Shown: positions 23,215 through 33,551, counted from the stretch's first letter. The stretch: DNA of 64,000 nucleotides from Doryteuthis pealeii (GCA_023376005.1 CM042157.1:56531221-56595220); one strand, 5' to 3'. The notes: generated from the letters alone by a model not told the origin. Program-made: numbers and translations.

Positions 23215-23440
23215 CAGTAGGAGGCGTGCATTGTGTAATGGTTATCGCTGTAGGAAATAGACTGGGCGACCTGAGTTCAAATACTGGACAAGACTGTTTG
23301 CATTTCTCAAGTTACCTTTGTGAAAGGTACGAACTCAACTATTCTCCCTCCAACTTTAAGTAAATAGTAGGACAGACTGGGCTCTAACTTTGGTTAGACA
23401 AACAGTTTAGAAAAAGGAAAACTCCTGAATTGAAACCTGT
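23215..23440 (+). repeat. tRNA-like SINE, family A
   Basis: GCGTGCATTGTGTAATGGTT and GAGTTCAAATACTGGACAAG (A/B-box-like), then CTGTTTGCATTTCTCAAG, GAAAGGTACGAACTCAACTA, TTCTCCCTCCAACTTTAAG, GGGCTCTAACTTTGG and GAAAACTCCTGAATTGAAAC. Full length and diverged. Confidence 0.78.
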
Positions 23441-23673
23441 TAAACTTAAGAAATGGACCTTGTGTCCCATCCTACTCGAGTGGAGGTTGATAAATATTTA
23501 TGAGAAAAAATGATATATATATATATATTATTTATATTTTTTGAAGGCAATTACAATGCGTATATCGTATAAAATTCGATAATTATTGAAAATAATCATG
23601 ACAAGCAAACTCGGCGAATAACGCGCGTGACGTGGAACACCGTACAGCTGTTTCAACTTTATTAAGTCTCATA

Positions 23674-23709
<36 letters not shown>

Positions 23710-23879
23710 TTCAATTTTATTAAGTCTCATATATATATATATACTAGACAAAACGTGACCCGTTGGGTCACCCATTAAGCTCTCTCTAGATGATTAGGGA
23801 AAAGAGTAGGATCTGCGAAAATATCATCTGCTTTTCATTTTTAAAAACGAACTAAAATTTATTAAATTGATTATTTAAG

Positions 23880-24060
23880 GTCAAATTTTTGTCTAAGTCG
23901 AAAAGTAGTAACATAATTAGCATCAGTAAAAAAGCAAAATAATATTACACATATAATTTATTTTTGATATATTTAAAAAGTTTTTTTCGTCCATTTTGAT
24001 CAAGATGCCTGCTAAGAGGCTAATTAAAATCCGTTTTTACAAAATAAATTGTAACTTTTG
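23880..24060 (-). repeat. Fragment of foldback family P3
   Basis: Read on the - strand, TTTGCTTTTTTACTGATGCT, AATTATGTTACTACTTTTCG and ACTTAGACAAAAATTTGACC match 12430-12495 with few changes. An AACGTGACCCGTTGGGTCAC hairpin-like motif lies at 23753-23775. Confidence 0.65.
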
Positions 24061-24109
24061 CAATTGAAAAAATTCACACTGGATTGTCCAATTGAACACA
24101 TATCCTAGT

Positions 24110-24450
24110 AGATAAAGGAGTTAGATTAAGACAGTTCTAAATGCCAGTTATCTCTAGACTGCAGGTTCAATCCTGGTCAGGGACAGCAGTAACATAGAAT
24201 AATAATTAACACAGCTTAACACCTGTACCCCAGCTATGATTAGTGGAATGAGAACAGGATACCCCCGTGGACCTAATAAAGGGTTGGGTTCAAAGTTCAG
24301 TGATGGCTCCCAATTACAAGAAGGTTCCCAAGTCCGACAAGAAATACCTGAAGAAAGCACATCAGCCGAAACTTTGTACAGATAACAATGAAGACGAGGA
24401 CAATAGTCTGAATAATACAAATAATGGTAATCTTTGCGGAGTTCCGTCCT
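24110..24450 (+). repeat. tRNA-like SINE, family F
   Basis: The B-box is clear (CAGGTTCAATCCTGGTCAGG). The body has GAATGAGAACAGGATACCCC, ATAAAGGGTTGGGTTCAAAG and GAAATACCTGAAGAAAGC. It ends with GCCGAAACTTTGTACAGATA, ACAATGAAGACGAGGACAAT and AGTCTGAATAATACAAATAA. Relatives: 49083-49430, 50215-50300, 51141-51335 and 58140-58490. Confidence 0.72.
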
Positions 24451-24589
24451 GACTTCCTGCATCCGAAGGGTATCACTTGAAAAAAAAAAAAAAGAAAAAA
24501 AAAAGAACCAACTTAGGGCATTTTCCACTGAAAACCCAACCCTAACCCTAAACCCCCCTAGTTAAAATTAACTGTTTTATTACAAAGTT

Positions 24590-24637
24590 CTGTTTTTTCT
24601 GGGTCACCCTGTATACAGGGTGACTCAGAAAAAACAG
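24590..24637. repeat. Hairpin (24-bp arms, almost no loop)
   Basis: CTGTTTTTTCTGGGTCACCC followed by TGTATACA and the complement; one mismatch. It lies between CCCTAACCC-rich tracts at 24535-24560 and 24670-24710. Confidence 0.85.
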
Positions 24638-24959
24638 AGCCCAAATTATTTATTTATTTTCCATTAAACTAAACCTAAACCCCAACCCCAAATCCTAAAC
24701 CCTAAACCCTAGTTGTTTTTGTTTTTCACGCCGCTTCCGCTACGGACTTCAATCGTAGCTGGTGTTTTTTTTTGGGGGGGGGGGGGTCAGCAGTCACCGG
24801 CAAGCATGTTTTGAGGCAAGAAGCCATGATGGAACTCCGCAAAGATTACAATTATTTGTATTATTCAGACTGTAATATCGGAGTGGTATATATTTGATTG
24901 ATACTATTTTCTGCATAAATAAAAAGACTAAAGACAGAGTTTATTTTTTTTAAAGCCAT

Positions 24960-25518
24960 ACGTAATTAAAAACAACCTTAATCCCCTAAAACCGTAACCC
25001 AATTCGCAAAATGTTAATTCATAGACTGTAGTTAAACTGTCATTGGGTACCAGCAAAAAATTTTCCGTTTTAATTTTCCAACCTAAGTCAGAAGTCAGCC
25101 CTACATTCTATGAATTAACATTTTGCGAATTGGGTTACGGTTTTAGGGGATTAAGGTTGTTTTTAATTACGTATTGCTTTAAAAAATAAACAACAAAAAA
25201 ACCAAATTACTATACGTTTAATTAACCATTGAAATTAATTATTGAATCTATTATTGAGACAGTTGTTTGTGTTAATATAGCAATGTATAATTTCAATTAA
25301 ACTTAGTTTAAAAAATATTTTTCAACATTAAATGTATAGTAATTTGTGTTTTTTGTTGTTTATTTTTTTAAGCAATACGTAATTAAAAACAACCTTAATC
25401 CCCTAAAACCGTAACCAAATTCGCAAAATGTTAATTCATAGACTGCAGTTAAACTGTCATTTGGTACCAGCAAAAAACTTTCCGTTTTAATTTTACCGAC
25501 CTAAATCAGAAGTCAGTC
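24960..25518. mobile_element. Nested foldback repeat
   Basis: A 65-bp block beginning ACGTAATTAAAAACAACCTT and ending TGTTAATTCATAG occurs at 24960-25024 (direct), 25108-25172 (inverted) and 25377-25441 (direct) with about one mismatch. A 75-bp spacer (TTAAACTGTCATT, GGTACCAGCAAAAAA, TTCCGTTTTAATTTT) follows both direct copies. Between 25172 and 25377 a second inverted pair runs inward (GCAATACGT outer, TACTATACGTTTA / AAATGTATAGTA inner). Non-coding. Short perfect palindromes follow near 25520-25550 and 25723-25772. Confidence 0.85.
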
Positions 25519-26189
25519 TAGTTTGTTTTAGTTTTAACTAAAACAAACTTTTAAGCCCGAAGAAAACTTTCACTTAAACAGTGGTGGTAGTCAATGTTTG
25601 CTCATTTGAATTCCATAATATTTAAATATATAACTATTTTTTTTTACCCAACATGAAATATTTAAGTAAGTTTAATACTCTATGAATTAATAATTAAAGT
25701 AATTTAAAAAATCTATTTTAAAGCATGATTTCAATTTCGTAAAATTTACGCTCAACTAAAATTGAAATCATGCCGTAAAAAGATACTTTTGTTTTGTTTT
25801 ATTAAAACAAACCAAAATTTCTCTCTGGTCTGGAGAAAGGGAGGGGCGAATCTACCTAGAGTTAGGAGGGCTGGGAGGGTGTTTGTTTGTAAAAATCAGC
25901 AGGCAACTCCCACTTCGTATAACTCGACTACTCACATTAACTCTGCCACTCACCTTAACTCTAAATAGAGGGAGAGTGGAAGAGAGTCAGGTCTAATTTA
26001 GACAGGGATTGGTCGGTTGTTGACTTAATTACTAATTACGCCTAATTAAAACCAATTAAACTGAATTTTTTTCCAAACACTTTGTAGTGCTAACACCAAG
26101 GAATATCTAAGTATAAATACTGTGTCCATAACATAAATAGAAAAAAATCCTTTAGCTGGAGAAGGTTGATAAACTCAGCTTTAGTATAA

Positions 26190-26199
26190 TAATAATAAT

Positions 26200-26247
<48 letters not shown>

Positions 26248-26248
26248 G
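26190..26248. repeat. (TAA)n(TA)n microsatellite
   Basis: Trinucleotide then dinucleotide blocks, about 440 bp upstream of the transmembrane exon. 25790-26688 otherwise shows no gene. Confidence 0.92.
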
Positions 26249-26688
26249 TTTGTGATTACAACTACTTAGCGGTAATTTTCCAGTTTTTACTTCTTTGGTT
26301 GTTTTCTTCAACACTACAGAAATCAATCCGGTAAGAAATAAATACTATAACCTGGTGATTCCTAAGCAAATGCTTTACCAACTGGGCTAAACCAGCCATA
26401 AGGTTTATATTTACTTTTTTTGTATTATGTTTGCTCCAATGGTGTATAGTATTAAATTTTCCTCTTTCTTATTTAAATAAACTGATAGTCTTCGTTGGAG
26501 AGATTTGTCACTTAAGCCATCATAAAATCGACTTAGAACCTCCCATTCTAACAATCTTATCTTTTCTTGGCTTTGTCGAGTTTTTTCATTTAATATTTAG
26601 ATGAATTTAACTCAAATTCATGTCTTCTACTACAGATTGTCATAATGTAATTTTTAAAGGAAAGACAACTCCTGCTTTATTGTTTCAG

Positions 26689-26896
26689 TGGAAAATTACA
26701 CAACGATAGGAAAACCAATTCCGTCTTCAAAGAGTTCCTTTTTTGAGGACATGAGTCTCCTCGTTGGTCCTTTGTCTCTTGCAGCTTTGGGGATATTTGC
26801 CACGGTCATCATTGCAGTCTTCGTCTACCTGGCATGGAGTACACTTACAAAGAAGAGAGACATTGAAGAAAATCTGAAAATACCATACATTAAAAT
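26689..26896 (+). CDS. Unrecognised type I membrane protein, penultimate coding exon (transmembrane)
   Basis: The exon follows acceptor TTTATTGTTTCAG and ends at donor GTGAGT (26897-26902). It encodes 68 complete residues. First comes an outside segment with ENYTTIG (an N-glycosylation sequon), then a hydrophobic stretch of about 23 residues (GPLSLAALGIFATVIIAVFV, YLAW), then a basic stop-transfer TLTKKR and the start of a cytoplasmic tail, NLKIPYIK. The upstream intron is phase 1 and the downstream one phase 2. AT joins G at 29072 to give Met. I do not recognise the family. The ectodomain exons must lie upstream, but I could not identify any. It has no relation to the repeats around it. The matched phases and strong codon structure make a real gene likely. 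Confidence 0.75.
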
Positions 26897-27670
26897 GTGA
26901 GTACGAAGCTGTTGTAGCGTAGTCACAGCGCCATAAAAGGCTTATGTAGTATTGTGGCAGGCCAGTCAACTAATAAATCACGAGCAACATTTAACAGAGG
27001 AAGTGGGTTTTTAAAAAAAAACAACAACATATGAAAGAATAGTGAGTTGCAAATAGGCATAAGAAGTTGTTTATTTCTTACTTGCTCCGTGGTGTCTTTT
27101 TAGTGAAAGTGAGGAAGAGTAGGTTAATCTTTTCTATCATAAATTCCATTCATTACCACTATCTCGCAACTTACGAGGTCACTTAAAACATCCCCCATAG
27201 CGTAGCACAAAATGTCAATGTGTGTCTCCTTCTGAGACACCCAAGATGAGTCCCCTTTCTTCCACTTGTCGTCCTGGCGGTGGGGGAAGGGAGATATCCG
27301 TTTCCACTCTTCTGCAAAAAAATTGTGACTTTCGTAGTCTAGGGGTCATTCACCGGTCACTGGCTGACATACATTAAGTGGTTAGAATCTTAGTCCTCTA
27401 AAAACTCTTTTATTATTTTTTTCTTTCTTTCTCTTTACCCAGAAACATGATAACCGTTTTCTTTTCAATTTAAATTTCCTGTTGGTCGTTTAATTACGTT
27501 ACACTTGGTAATTAAAACAAAGAGGCAAGGGGGAGACCCCATGAAATAGTGACTAATGTACTGGACAGTGACAGTGTAGTAAGTTCGACCTCCAGTTGTT
27601 CTATTGTTTTCACTTCCGGACAAAGACCCTTGAGAAAGATATGAACCTCCTCATCCCTCATAATAAATAG

Positions 27671-27886
27671 GGTAATCTGAACATTAGTTACATAAGTGAG
27701 AGTAACCTCTTTTTGTTTGTTTCACTTTGAGGAAGCCGTATGTTTTGGTCGGCCATTTTTATTTCACCGTAAATCTACACTGAAAATACGAATTTGTTTG
27801 AATCAATACAACTGCATGTTATAACACAAAATATCCTAAAATGTGTTCTTAATTGTGCTTGTGTATTATTTGAAATGAACTTAATT
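27671..27886. mobile_element. Family P1 MITE, left half only
   Basis: Begins GGTAATCTGAACATTAGTTA. Runs through GAGGAAGCCGTATGTTTTGG, CACCGTAAATCTACACTGAA and AATGTGTTCTTAATTGTGCT to the central GAAATGAACTTAATT, then stops. The right arm is missing. It lies in the last intron of the membrane-protein gene. Confidence 0.82.
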
Positions 27887-27959
27887 AAGGATGAAATTAA
27901 AAGATTAAATGCATCAACATCACATGATATTGATGTATTTATTTAGGAAAAATGTAAAG

Positions 27960-28115
27960 GATTTAATTCATCAAAGGTGCATGTATAGTACATAGAATAA
28001 TGTACAAATGTCAGGAAAATGAATAGTGTAAAGTCATGATATATGTGTTTATAGAGGTGGGATATCGGGTATAGTGTTGGTAAATTACAGGAAGCATGGA
28101 GCATTTTAGATTTAT
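27960..28115 (+). repeat. Interspersed repeat shared with 31205-31375
   Basis: ATCAAAGGTGCATGTATAGT, ACATAGAATAATGTACAAAT and GGTATAGTGTTGGTAAATTA recur in order 3.2 kb downstream. Class unknown, intronic. Confidence 0.7.
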
Positions 28116-28267
28116 CAAGTCATATTAAGAATTTTAATGATTAAAAAAAAAAAATGACGCATTTATTCATATCTACTGTTTCGAAAAAAAATTTTCTAAT
28201 TTTTTAAAATAAATTTTAAAAAAAATTGAAATAGATCACTAAGTAGTACTGGGCCTATTCTAGTAGT

Positions 28268-28480
28268 GACCACATTTGAATTCAGAGTTTTCCTTCTCCT
28301 AGACTGGTTACCTAACCAAGGTTAAAGGGACCAGTTTGCCCTACTATTTACTCATAGCTGGAGGGAGAATAGTTGGATTCATACCTTTCCTAAGGGTATT
28401 AGCATTATGTGAATTATGGCTTCATCCAGTATTTGAACTTGGTTCAACGAGTCCATTTCCTATGACTCTAACCAGTGCTT
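28268..28480 (-). repeat. tRNA-like SINE, family A
   Basis: The + view shows GAATTCAGAGTTTTCCTTCT, CTAGACTGGTTACCTAACCA, CATAGCTGGAGGGAGAATAG, CCTAAGGGTATTAGC and, at the head, GTATTTGAACTTGGTTCAAC. The 88-residue frame read across it is a repeat artefact. Intronic, opposite to the host gene. Confidence 0.8.
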
Positions 28481-28572
28481 CCCCACTTTCTCAATCTTTC
28501 TTGGCAGCCATATCTGTTCCTGGCTTATTTGGCATTAAATATCCCACAACGATTAATATAACAGCCAATCTT

Positions 28573-28998
28573 AATAAAAGCATTTGGTTAAATCGAACTT
28601 AACAGACCTAAATTCCACCATCGTATGTCACCCCGCCGAAAGAAAAAAATATATAAAAAATCAGGGAATTAACCGAATTTAATGAAATTTTCAGTGTTCA
28701 TATATTAATGAATAAAAGATACAATTTTCAGGTCAGTTAACTTTGAACCACATATCTTTGAGGTGTAACACAGATTCTCAAAGATACTTGGCTCAAAGTT
28801 GACTGACCTGAAAAAATGTAAAATTTGAAGAAAAAAAAAAAACTGGTGCATTATATCTTGTATTCATTAACATATCAAGACTGAGAATTTCATTAAATTC
28901 GGTTAATTCCCTGATTTTTTATTTTTTTTCTTTCAGTGGAGTGACATACGATGGTGGAATTTAGGTCCATTAAGTTTGACTTAACCAAATGTTTTATA
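28573..28998. mobile_element. 426-bp palindrome, family P3-related, inside an intron
   Basis: The outer arms are ATAAAAGCATTTGGTTA and TAACCAAATGTTTTAT. Inner arms pair GACCTAAATTCCACCATCGT with its complement, then AATCAGGGAATTAACCGAAT, and AGTTAACTTTGA with TCAAAGTTGACTG around a 14-nt centre near 28785. AATGAAATTTTCAGT and CCCTGATTTTT are shared with the 11569-12565 element. It ends 73 bp before the acceptor of the terminal exon at 29072. Confidence 0.85.
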
Positions 28999-29071
28999 TC
29001 AACTGTCTGTTGTTTTTTGTTGTCTGTCCAATTTTATAAATGTTGAAAGAAGTTTTCCTCTTTATTTTCAG

Positions 29072-29273
29072 GGAAGCATCAACTATGTCGTTAATTAGTG
29101 AAGATCAATTACAACCAAAAAGAAAAGAAAGTGAACAATTCACGGATGGCTATCGATCATCTTTAGATTTTTCAAGAGGATCGTTTTCAAGTATAGCATC
29201 CAGCAGATTTGAACTGGCAGAATTTGAAACAATTTGGGAAGATTCAGCCCAATATGGAACTTCATGGAACTGA
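29072..29273 (+). CDS. Unrecognised membrane protein, terminal coding exon (cytoplasmic tail)
   Basis: The acceptor CTTTATTTTCAG ends at 29071 and the exon completes the split Met codon from 26896. It encodes 66 further residues and stops at TGA 29271-29273. The tail is hydrophilic, with a basic PKRK patch, a serine-rich stretch RSSLDFSRGSFSSIASSRFE and an acidic/aromatic C-terminus AEFETIWEDSAQYGTSWN. No enzymatic domain is seen. Serine clusters and Tyr residues could be phosphorylated, but this is inference. Together with 26689-26896 the visible part is about 135 residues, with one transmembrane helix and an intracellular tail of about 85 residues. Confidence 0.75.
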
Positions 29274-30320
29274 GATTGACAGAGAACAAAGAATATAGAA
29301 TCCTTTTTGTTTTATTTATTGGTTTTTGCATTGACAAAATCTTAGAATAAACTGTATCCCCGCTGCAGAGGGGGTAAGACCTCCACCCTAAAAAAGAGGT
29401 ATCCTTGCTATGACAATAAATTGCACCTGCTTGTGATGCAGTAAGTATGCAGTACCCCTTCATTAACATTACTCCCAGGGCCACTAGTCCCCCCACCTAT
29501 GGGTCAAACAGATCCATTAAAAAAATTATTTGTATTCAATAGGAATACTTGATGCTATATAATTGTACATTATATGTATTAGGTATAGTTACTTGAAGTT
29601 ATAATTGTTTACTAACAGGACCTACATACCACAGTATGATGATTTAATTATTACAACATTTGATATGTTTTCTTAAGAGCTATTGCAGATAGTTCAGTAT
29701 GTAAAAAGTGCAATAATCTTGATTTAATTCTTTCTCACTCTTTTTTTCTTCTTTCTTTCCTTCTATCTTTTCATTATGTTTGATTAAAACAGATTAGTGT
29801 TATCACTTCCATGCACTCACCCCATCTATCTTTTACCTATTCCCTTTCTTTCTTTCTAATTATATTTTTCTGTGTACTATGTTCCCTTCATTCTTTTTCT
29901 TGCTTTATAATGAAAACAGAATGGTCCATTATTTAGCTGAGGTGACGACACTCATCAGAAATAAGAATTCGGCAGATAAGCAACTCCAGGATTTACATTT
30001 TTGTTTTTCATCTTGGATAATTTGGACAATCTCCTTTTTAACAAGAGGGTGTTGCAAGATAACAGTCAGAAGATTAAGGAACACAAGTATTAATATAGAG
30101 ACTAGGGATTATTATTATTATTATTATTAGTTGAAACCAATGTACAAACAGTGGTGCCTAAAGGTCATATGTCCAGAAAATGTAAATGAATTCTGTTTAT
30201 TATAAACATTTGTTTGCACACAGGATTTCAAGTAACTAATAATAATAGTAAACAATTCAAGTCAATTGACAACTCAACTTTTTTTTAATTTTCTATCTTA
30301 AATTCTGATTTATCATATTT
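29274..30320 (+). other. Probable 3' UTR followed by intergenic DNA
   Basis: Begins directly after the stop at 29273. AATAAA-like sequence occurs at 29346-29351. A family C repeat occupies about 29340-29515. (TTA)n lies at 30109-30129. No other gene is evident. Confidence 0.45.
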
Positions 30321-30321
30321 A

Positions 30322-30364
30322 GTGTTAGTGATCCTGTCACCTGGAGGGACAGGATCACTAACAC
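30322..30364. repeat. Perfect hairpin (17-bp arms)
   Basis: GTGTTAGTGATCCTGTC, nine-nt loop, then the exact complement. It directly abuts the LINE remnant that follows. Confidence 0.88.
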
Positions 30365-30840
30365 AGTAGTTCTAGAGAGAGCTCAACTTCCCAGCTTGTG
30401 TTCTCTACTGAGACAGCGTCGTCTCCAATGGCTGTGCCATGTCTGATGGATGGATGATGGACGAATGAATCCTCTATGCAGAGCTTTCGTCTGGTAAGAG
30501 ACAAATTGGTTGCCCCCGGCTGCGTTTCAAGGATGTCTGCAAGAATGATCCCAGTTGCTTTGGCATTGCCCCTTCCAGCTGGGAAAATTTGGCTCAAGAT
30601 CGCCATCGGTGGCGGCAGGCTCTCCGTAGAGGACTGTTCATGTCTGAAGTCACCCTGGTGCAACAACATAAAGTCAAGAGGTCCAGAAGAAAGCAGTGGC
30701 AACAAAGCACCGGCACATCAACATCTTCAGGGACAGCCTTCACATGTGACATCTCTAGTCGAGAATGTTTTTAGAACATTGGACTTCATAGTCACAGGAG
30801 GCGCTGTAATTTCAGGGGCACAAAAACTATATTATAGTCT
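30365..30840 (+). pseudogene. LINE 3'-end remnant with degenerate C-terminal zinc finger
   Basis: Across several frames the translation follows LINE C-termini: LRQRRLQWL, MDDGR, the frame AQDRHRWRQALRRGLFMSEV at about 30589-30650, QQHKVKRSRRKQWQ, then FTCDI..SREC and IGLHSHRRRC, a CxxC..HxxxC-type finger. Frameshifts and stops separate these blocks (for example near 30590 and 30770). It is dead. A related end is at 60203-60515. Confidence 0.78.
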
Positions 30841-31204
30841 TCCAAGACTGAAATGCCAATAGTAAACAATTATTGCTTCAATTAACTATTCTTAACACAA
30901 ATAATCTACATGGATTCCTATTGAATAATCTTTAAACAGATGTATTTAACCCATGAATGGGATCCTAAAAAGGTAATCCCATTCTGAATCAGAATAGAAC
31001 TGGGAGTAATTGCTAATTATGGGGTATTCTATGCCCTTGATAGCCAAAAATATTTGTATTAATAAGTGACTTGAAGTTATAATTGTTTACTAAGGATTAT
31101 TATTAGTTATAACCATATAACTGAGTTCGGACAAATGACTTATCAAGAAAAACAAAAAAAAAAAATGATAATGAAATTATTGTGTACAGAGCTCAGGTAG
31201 ACTA

Positions 31205-31277
31205 CAGCTTATCAAAGGTGCATGTAAAGTACATAGAATAATGTACAAATGTCAGAAAATGAACAGTGTATAGTCAT

Positions 31278-31318
<41 letters not shown>

Positions 31319-31375
31319 ATAGAGGGGGTATCAGGTATAGTGTTGTCAAATCATAGGAACCATGGAGCTTTTGAA
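31205..31375 (+). repeat. Interspersed repeat with (TA)n(TG)n expansion
   Basis: The same unit as 27960-28115, but a TA/TG dinucleotide tract (31277-31318) has expanded where the other copy has only GATATATGTG. Confidence 0.75.
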
Positions 31376-31416
31376 GGCTGTAGTTCTTGGCAGCTGATGC
31401 AGGTAGTTTTTTTTTC

Positions 31417-31545
31417 GGTAATCTGAACATTAGCTACATAAATGAGTGTAACCTCCCCTTGTTTATTTCACTTTGAGGAAGCCACATGTTTTGGTTGGCC
31501 ATTTTCCTTTCACTGTAAATCTACACTGAAAATATGAAATGTGTT
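31417..31545. mobile_element. Family P1 MITE, short left-arm fragment
   Basis: Starts GGTAATCTGAACATTAGCTA. Continues with AACCTCCCCTTGTTTATTTC and AAATCTACACTGAAAATATG, then ends near AATGTGTTC. The right arm is missing. Confidence 0.78.
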
Positions 31546-31990
31546 CCTGACACTAATACATTATTCTACACTCGTGAACAAAATAAATGGGCCAAGCAAG
31601 TATTATACATTTTATTGTACAAAAAGCTAAATTAAACAAAATACAATTGAACAAAAAACAAAAACGAGTCTTATATACACAGAACAAGACATTTACTTTA
31701 ATAAATGCTTAGTATGGAATCGCTTTCCCCTTTGATTTCTTTAAAAGATTAATCCTTTTAACCATGCTCTCAACCAACTTGGAACACATTTTTTCTGTTC
31801 ACGAGTGTATGTACTAGACATGAGACTTTGATGAATTGTGGTGCACCTGAGCACTGTACATATACATGTATATTATTAATGTACGCTATTCATGTTCCTG
31901 ACACTAATACATTATTCTATGTACTAGACATGAGACTTTGATGAATTGTGGTGCACCTGAGCACTGTACACAATAAATTTCATTATCATC
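31545..31990 (+). repeat. Tandemly duplicated repeat, one copy split by a Tc1-like insertion
   Basis: The unit GTTCCTGACACTAATACATT, ATTCTATGTACTAGACATGA, GACTTTGATGAATTGTGGTG, CACCTGAGCACTGTACA is present uninterrupted at about 31894-31972. A second copy is split into 31543-31568 and 31808-31862 by the element at 31569-31807. The second copy ends AATAAATTTCATTATCATCA, a retroposon-like 3' tail. Confidence 0.88.
31569..31807 (-). mobile_element. Internally deleted Tc1-like transposon
   Basis: 239 bp with terminal inverted repeats CACTCGTGAACA and TGTTCACGAGTG, flanked by TA (31567-31568, 31808-31809). On the - strand just inside the end a frame reads KLVESMVKRINLLKKSKGKA-IPY-stop, which fits the extreme C-terminus of Tc1 transposases. 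Everything else of the transposase is gone. Its uninterrupted target sequence is preserved 110 bp downstream with a single TA at 31918-31919. Confidence 0.9.
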
Positions 31991-32109
31991 ATTATACCTA
32001 GAGAAGCAATTTATTCAGAGTATGGTAGATGACTGATGAAAGGTTTTGCTTGGTCGCAAATGTCTGAACAGTTTCCAAAGAAGTTTTGACTAATGAGAAG
32101 AGGAGCTCC

Positions 32110-32325
32110 TTTGGTTTGAATTGAGTTTTTTTCTTCTCCTAGGCCAGTTACCATATAAAGGTTAAAGAGCCCAGTCTGCCCTACTATTTTCCCATAGCTG
32201 GAGGGAGAATAGTTGGATTCTAGCGCTATGTGAAATGCAAACAGCCACATCCAGGATTTGAACTCGTCTTACTGTGTCCATTTCCTACAATGGTAACCAT
32301 TACACGCACGCCTGCAACTAAAAGA
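32110..32325 (-). repeat. tRNA-like SINE, family A
   Basis: The + view has TTTGAATTGAGTTTTTTTCT, GGTTAAAGAGCCCAGTCTGC, CATAGCTGGAGGGAGAATAG, GCGCTATGTGAAATGCAAAC, CAGGATTTGAACTCG and GGTAACCATTACACGC. It carries the head of the SINE at the right and joins a family B fragment at 32320-32425. Confidence 0.8.
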
Positions 32326-32449
32326 CAAAATAAGCTGATGCTCCACCTCAGCAAAAAATCTCCCTGGTCTAGCACTAGCGAAAAAGGGAATAGATTCTCT
32401 TGTTGTTTGGCTGATACCGACACTAGGCCACACTGATGACTCTACTTTT

Positions 32450-32700
32450 ACAAGCTGGTTGAGCTGTCAGTAGAGCATTTAGCTGGTAATCACAAGATTC
32501 CTGGTTCAATCCTGGTTCCAACCAATTCAGTGCATAAGTAGCACAGTTTGATGATCTGATTTGTGCAGTTAAGCATTTGGAGCTGACGGTAGGTGTGGCA
32601 CTCACCTCAGTAAAACAATCTCCCTGGTCTAGCGCTAGTGAAAAGGGGACAGACTCTTTCACCATTCAGCTGATACTGACAATAAGCCACTTTGGTGACT
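32450..32700 (+). repeat. tRNA-derived SINE, family B, near full length
   Basis: The head GCTGGTTGAGCTGTCAGTAG-AGCATTTAG resembles a tRNA A box, and CCTGGTTCAATCCTGGTTCC a B box. The body follows: GTGCATAAGTAGCACAG, GAGCTGACGGTAGGTGTGGC, ACAATCTCCCTGGTCTAGCG, CTAGTGAAAAGGGGACAGAC and CAGCTGATACTGACAATAAG. A 3' fragment of the same family precedes it at 32320-32425. Confidence 0.8.
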
Positions 32701-33089
32701 TTACTACTTACTATTCAAGGTATGCCAAGGGTACCAAAAACAGTTCAATACCAAAATGGACAAATTGCAAAAAAAGTACTGCCCCCACCCCCATTACATG
32801 CACAAAAACAAGAATTTTTACCAATAAAAACCAAAGAAACAATCTAAGTTTTGAATATACAAGAGTCATCCCAGAAAGTATCCAGCCAATCTTGATGTAA
32901 TTCAGCAAACCAACAGAGAGGACCTTACTGTGCCTGTGTGACACTCTCCTCTTAGGTTACTCGGTTGGTAGTAAGATGACACTGAGTGAGCTTTCATAAT
33001 GTGACCATTGTATTCATCCTAACAAAAAACTTGTCTATCCTTTATATCTTGAGTCTTTCGGCAAAACATCACATTAACCAGGAATGTAT

Positions 33090-33245
33090 TTACCCAACAC
33101 CTCTGCACAAACAGGATGCGACACAAGGTCAGTTTTTAAGCAAAGTTTAACAGGTCTTAATTCAAAGTTTTCCTTCTCCCAGACAGGTTGCCATAACAAA
33201 GTTAAAAAGTACAGTCTGTCCTACAATTTGACTCCTAGGCATCAC
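33090..33245 (-). repeat. tRNA-like SINE, family A, 3' portion
   Basis: The + view has CAAACAGGATGCGACACAAG, TTTAACAGGTCTTAATTCAA and AGTTTTCCTTCTCCCAGACA, then ends before the head. Confidence 0.7.
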
Positions 33246-33324
33246 CCACGTATGTCAGCAGAGTCCAGATTTGACAGATTTTACATCCTGCAACTTTTTC
33301 TCCAGTTAAAAAGGAAGAGATTTT

Positions 33325-33551
33325 GGACCATATTATCTTTAGGCACCCCCTTTTTATCTCAATTAAGAAAGGACATGTTTTTCATTTACACTATCAATAT
33401 TCGGTTATTTTTTTAGGGGTTAGGGTTAGGGGTTAGTTTTATAATTAAAAAAAAAAAGAATCTAAAAATCATCTGATAAAACAACCGGATATTGACGGTG
33501 TAAATGAAAAACATGTCCTTTCTTAATCGAGATCAAAAAGGTCATATGGTC
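33325..33551. mobile_element. Foldback MITE, family P2, copy 2
   Basis: Arms: GGACCATATTATCTTTAGGC at the left and GGTCATATGGTC at the right. GTTTTTCATTTACAC pairs with GTGTAAATGAAAAAC, and the CAATATTCGGTT/AACCGGATATTG block matches copy 1 at 5817-6018. The core again has GGGTTAGGGTTAGGGGTTAG. Imperfect and diverged in the left arm. Confidence 0.8.
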
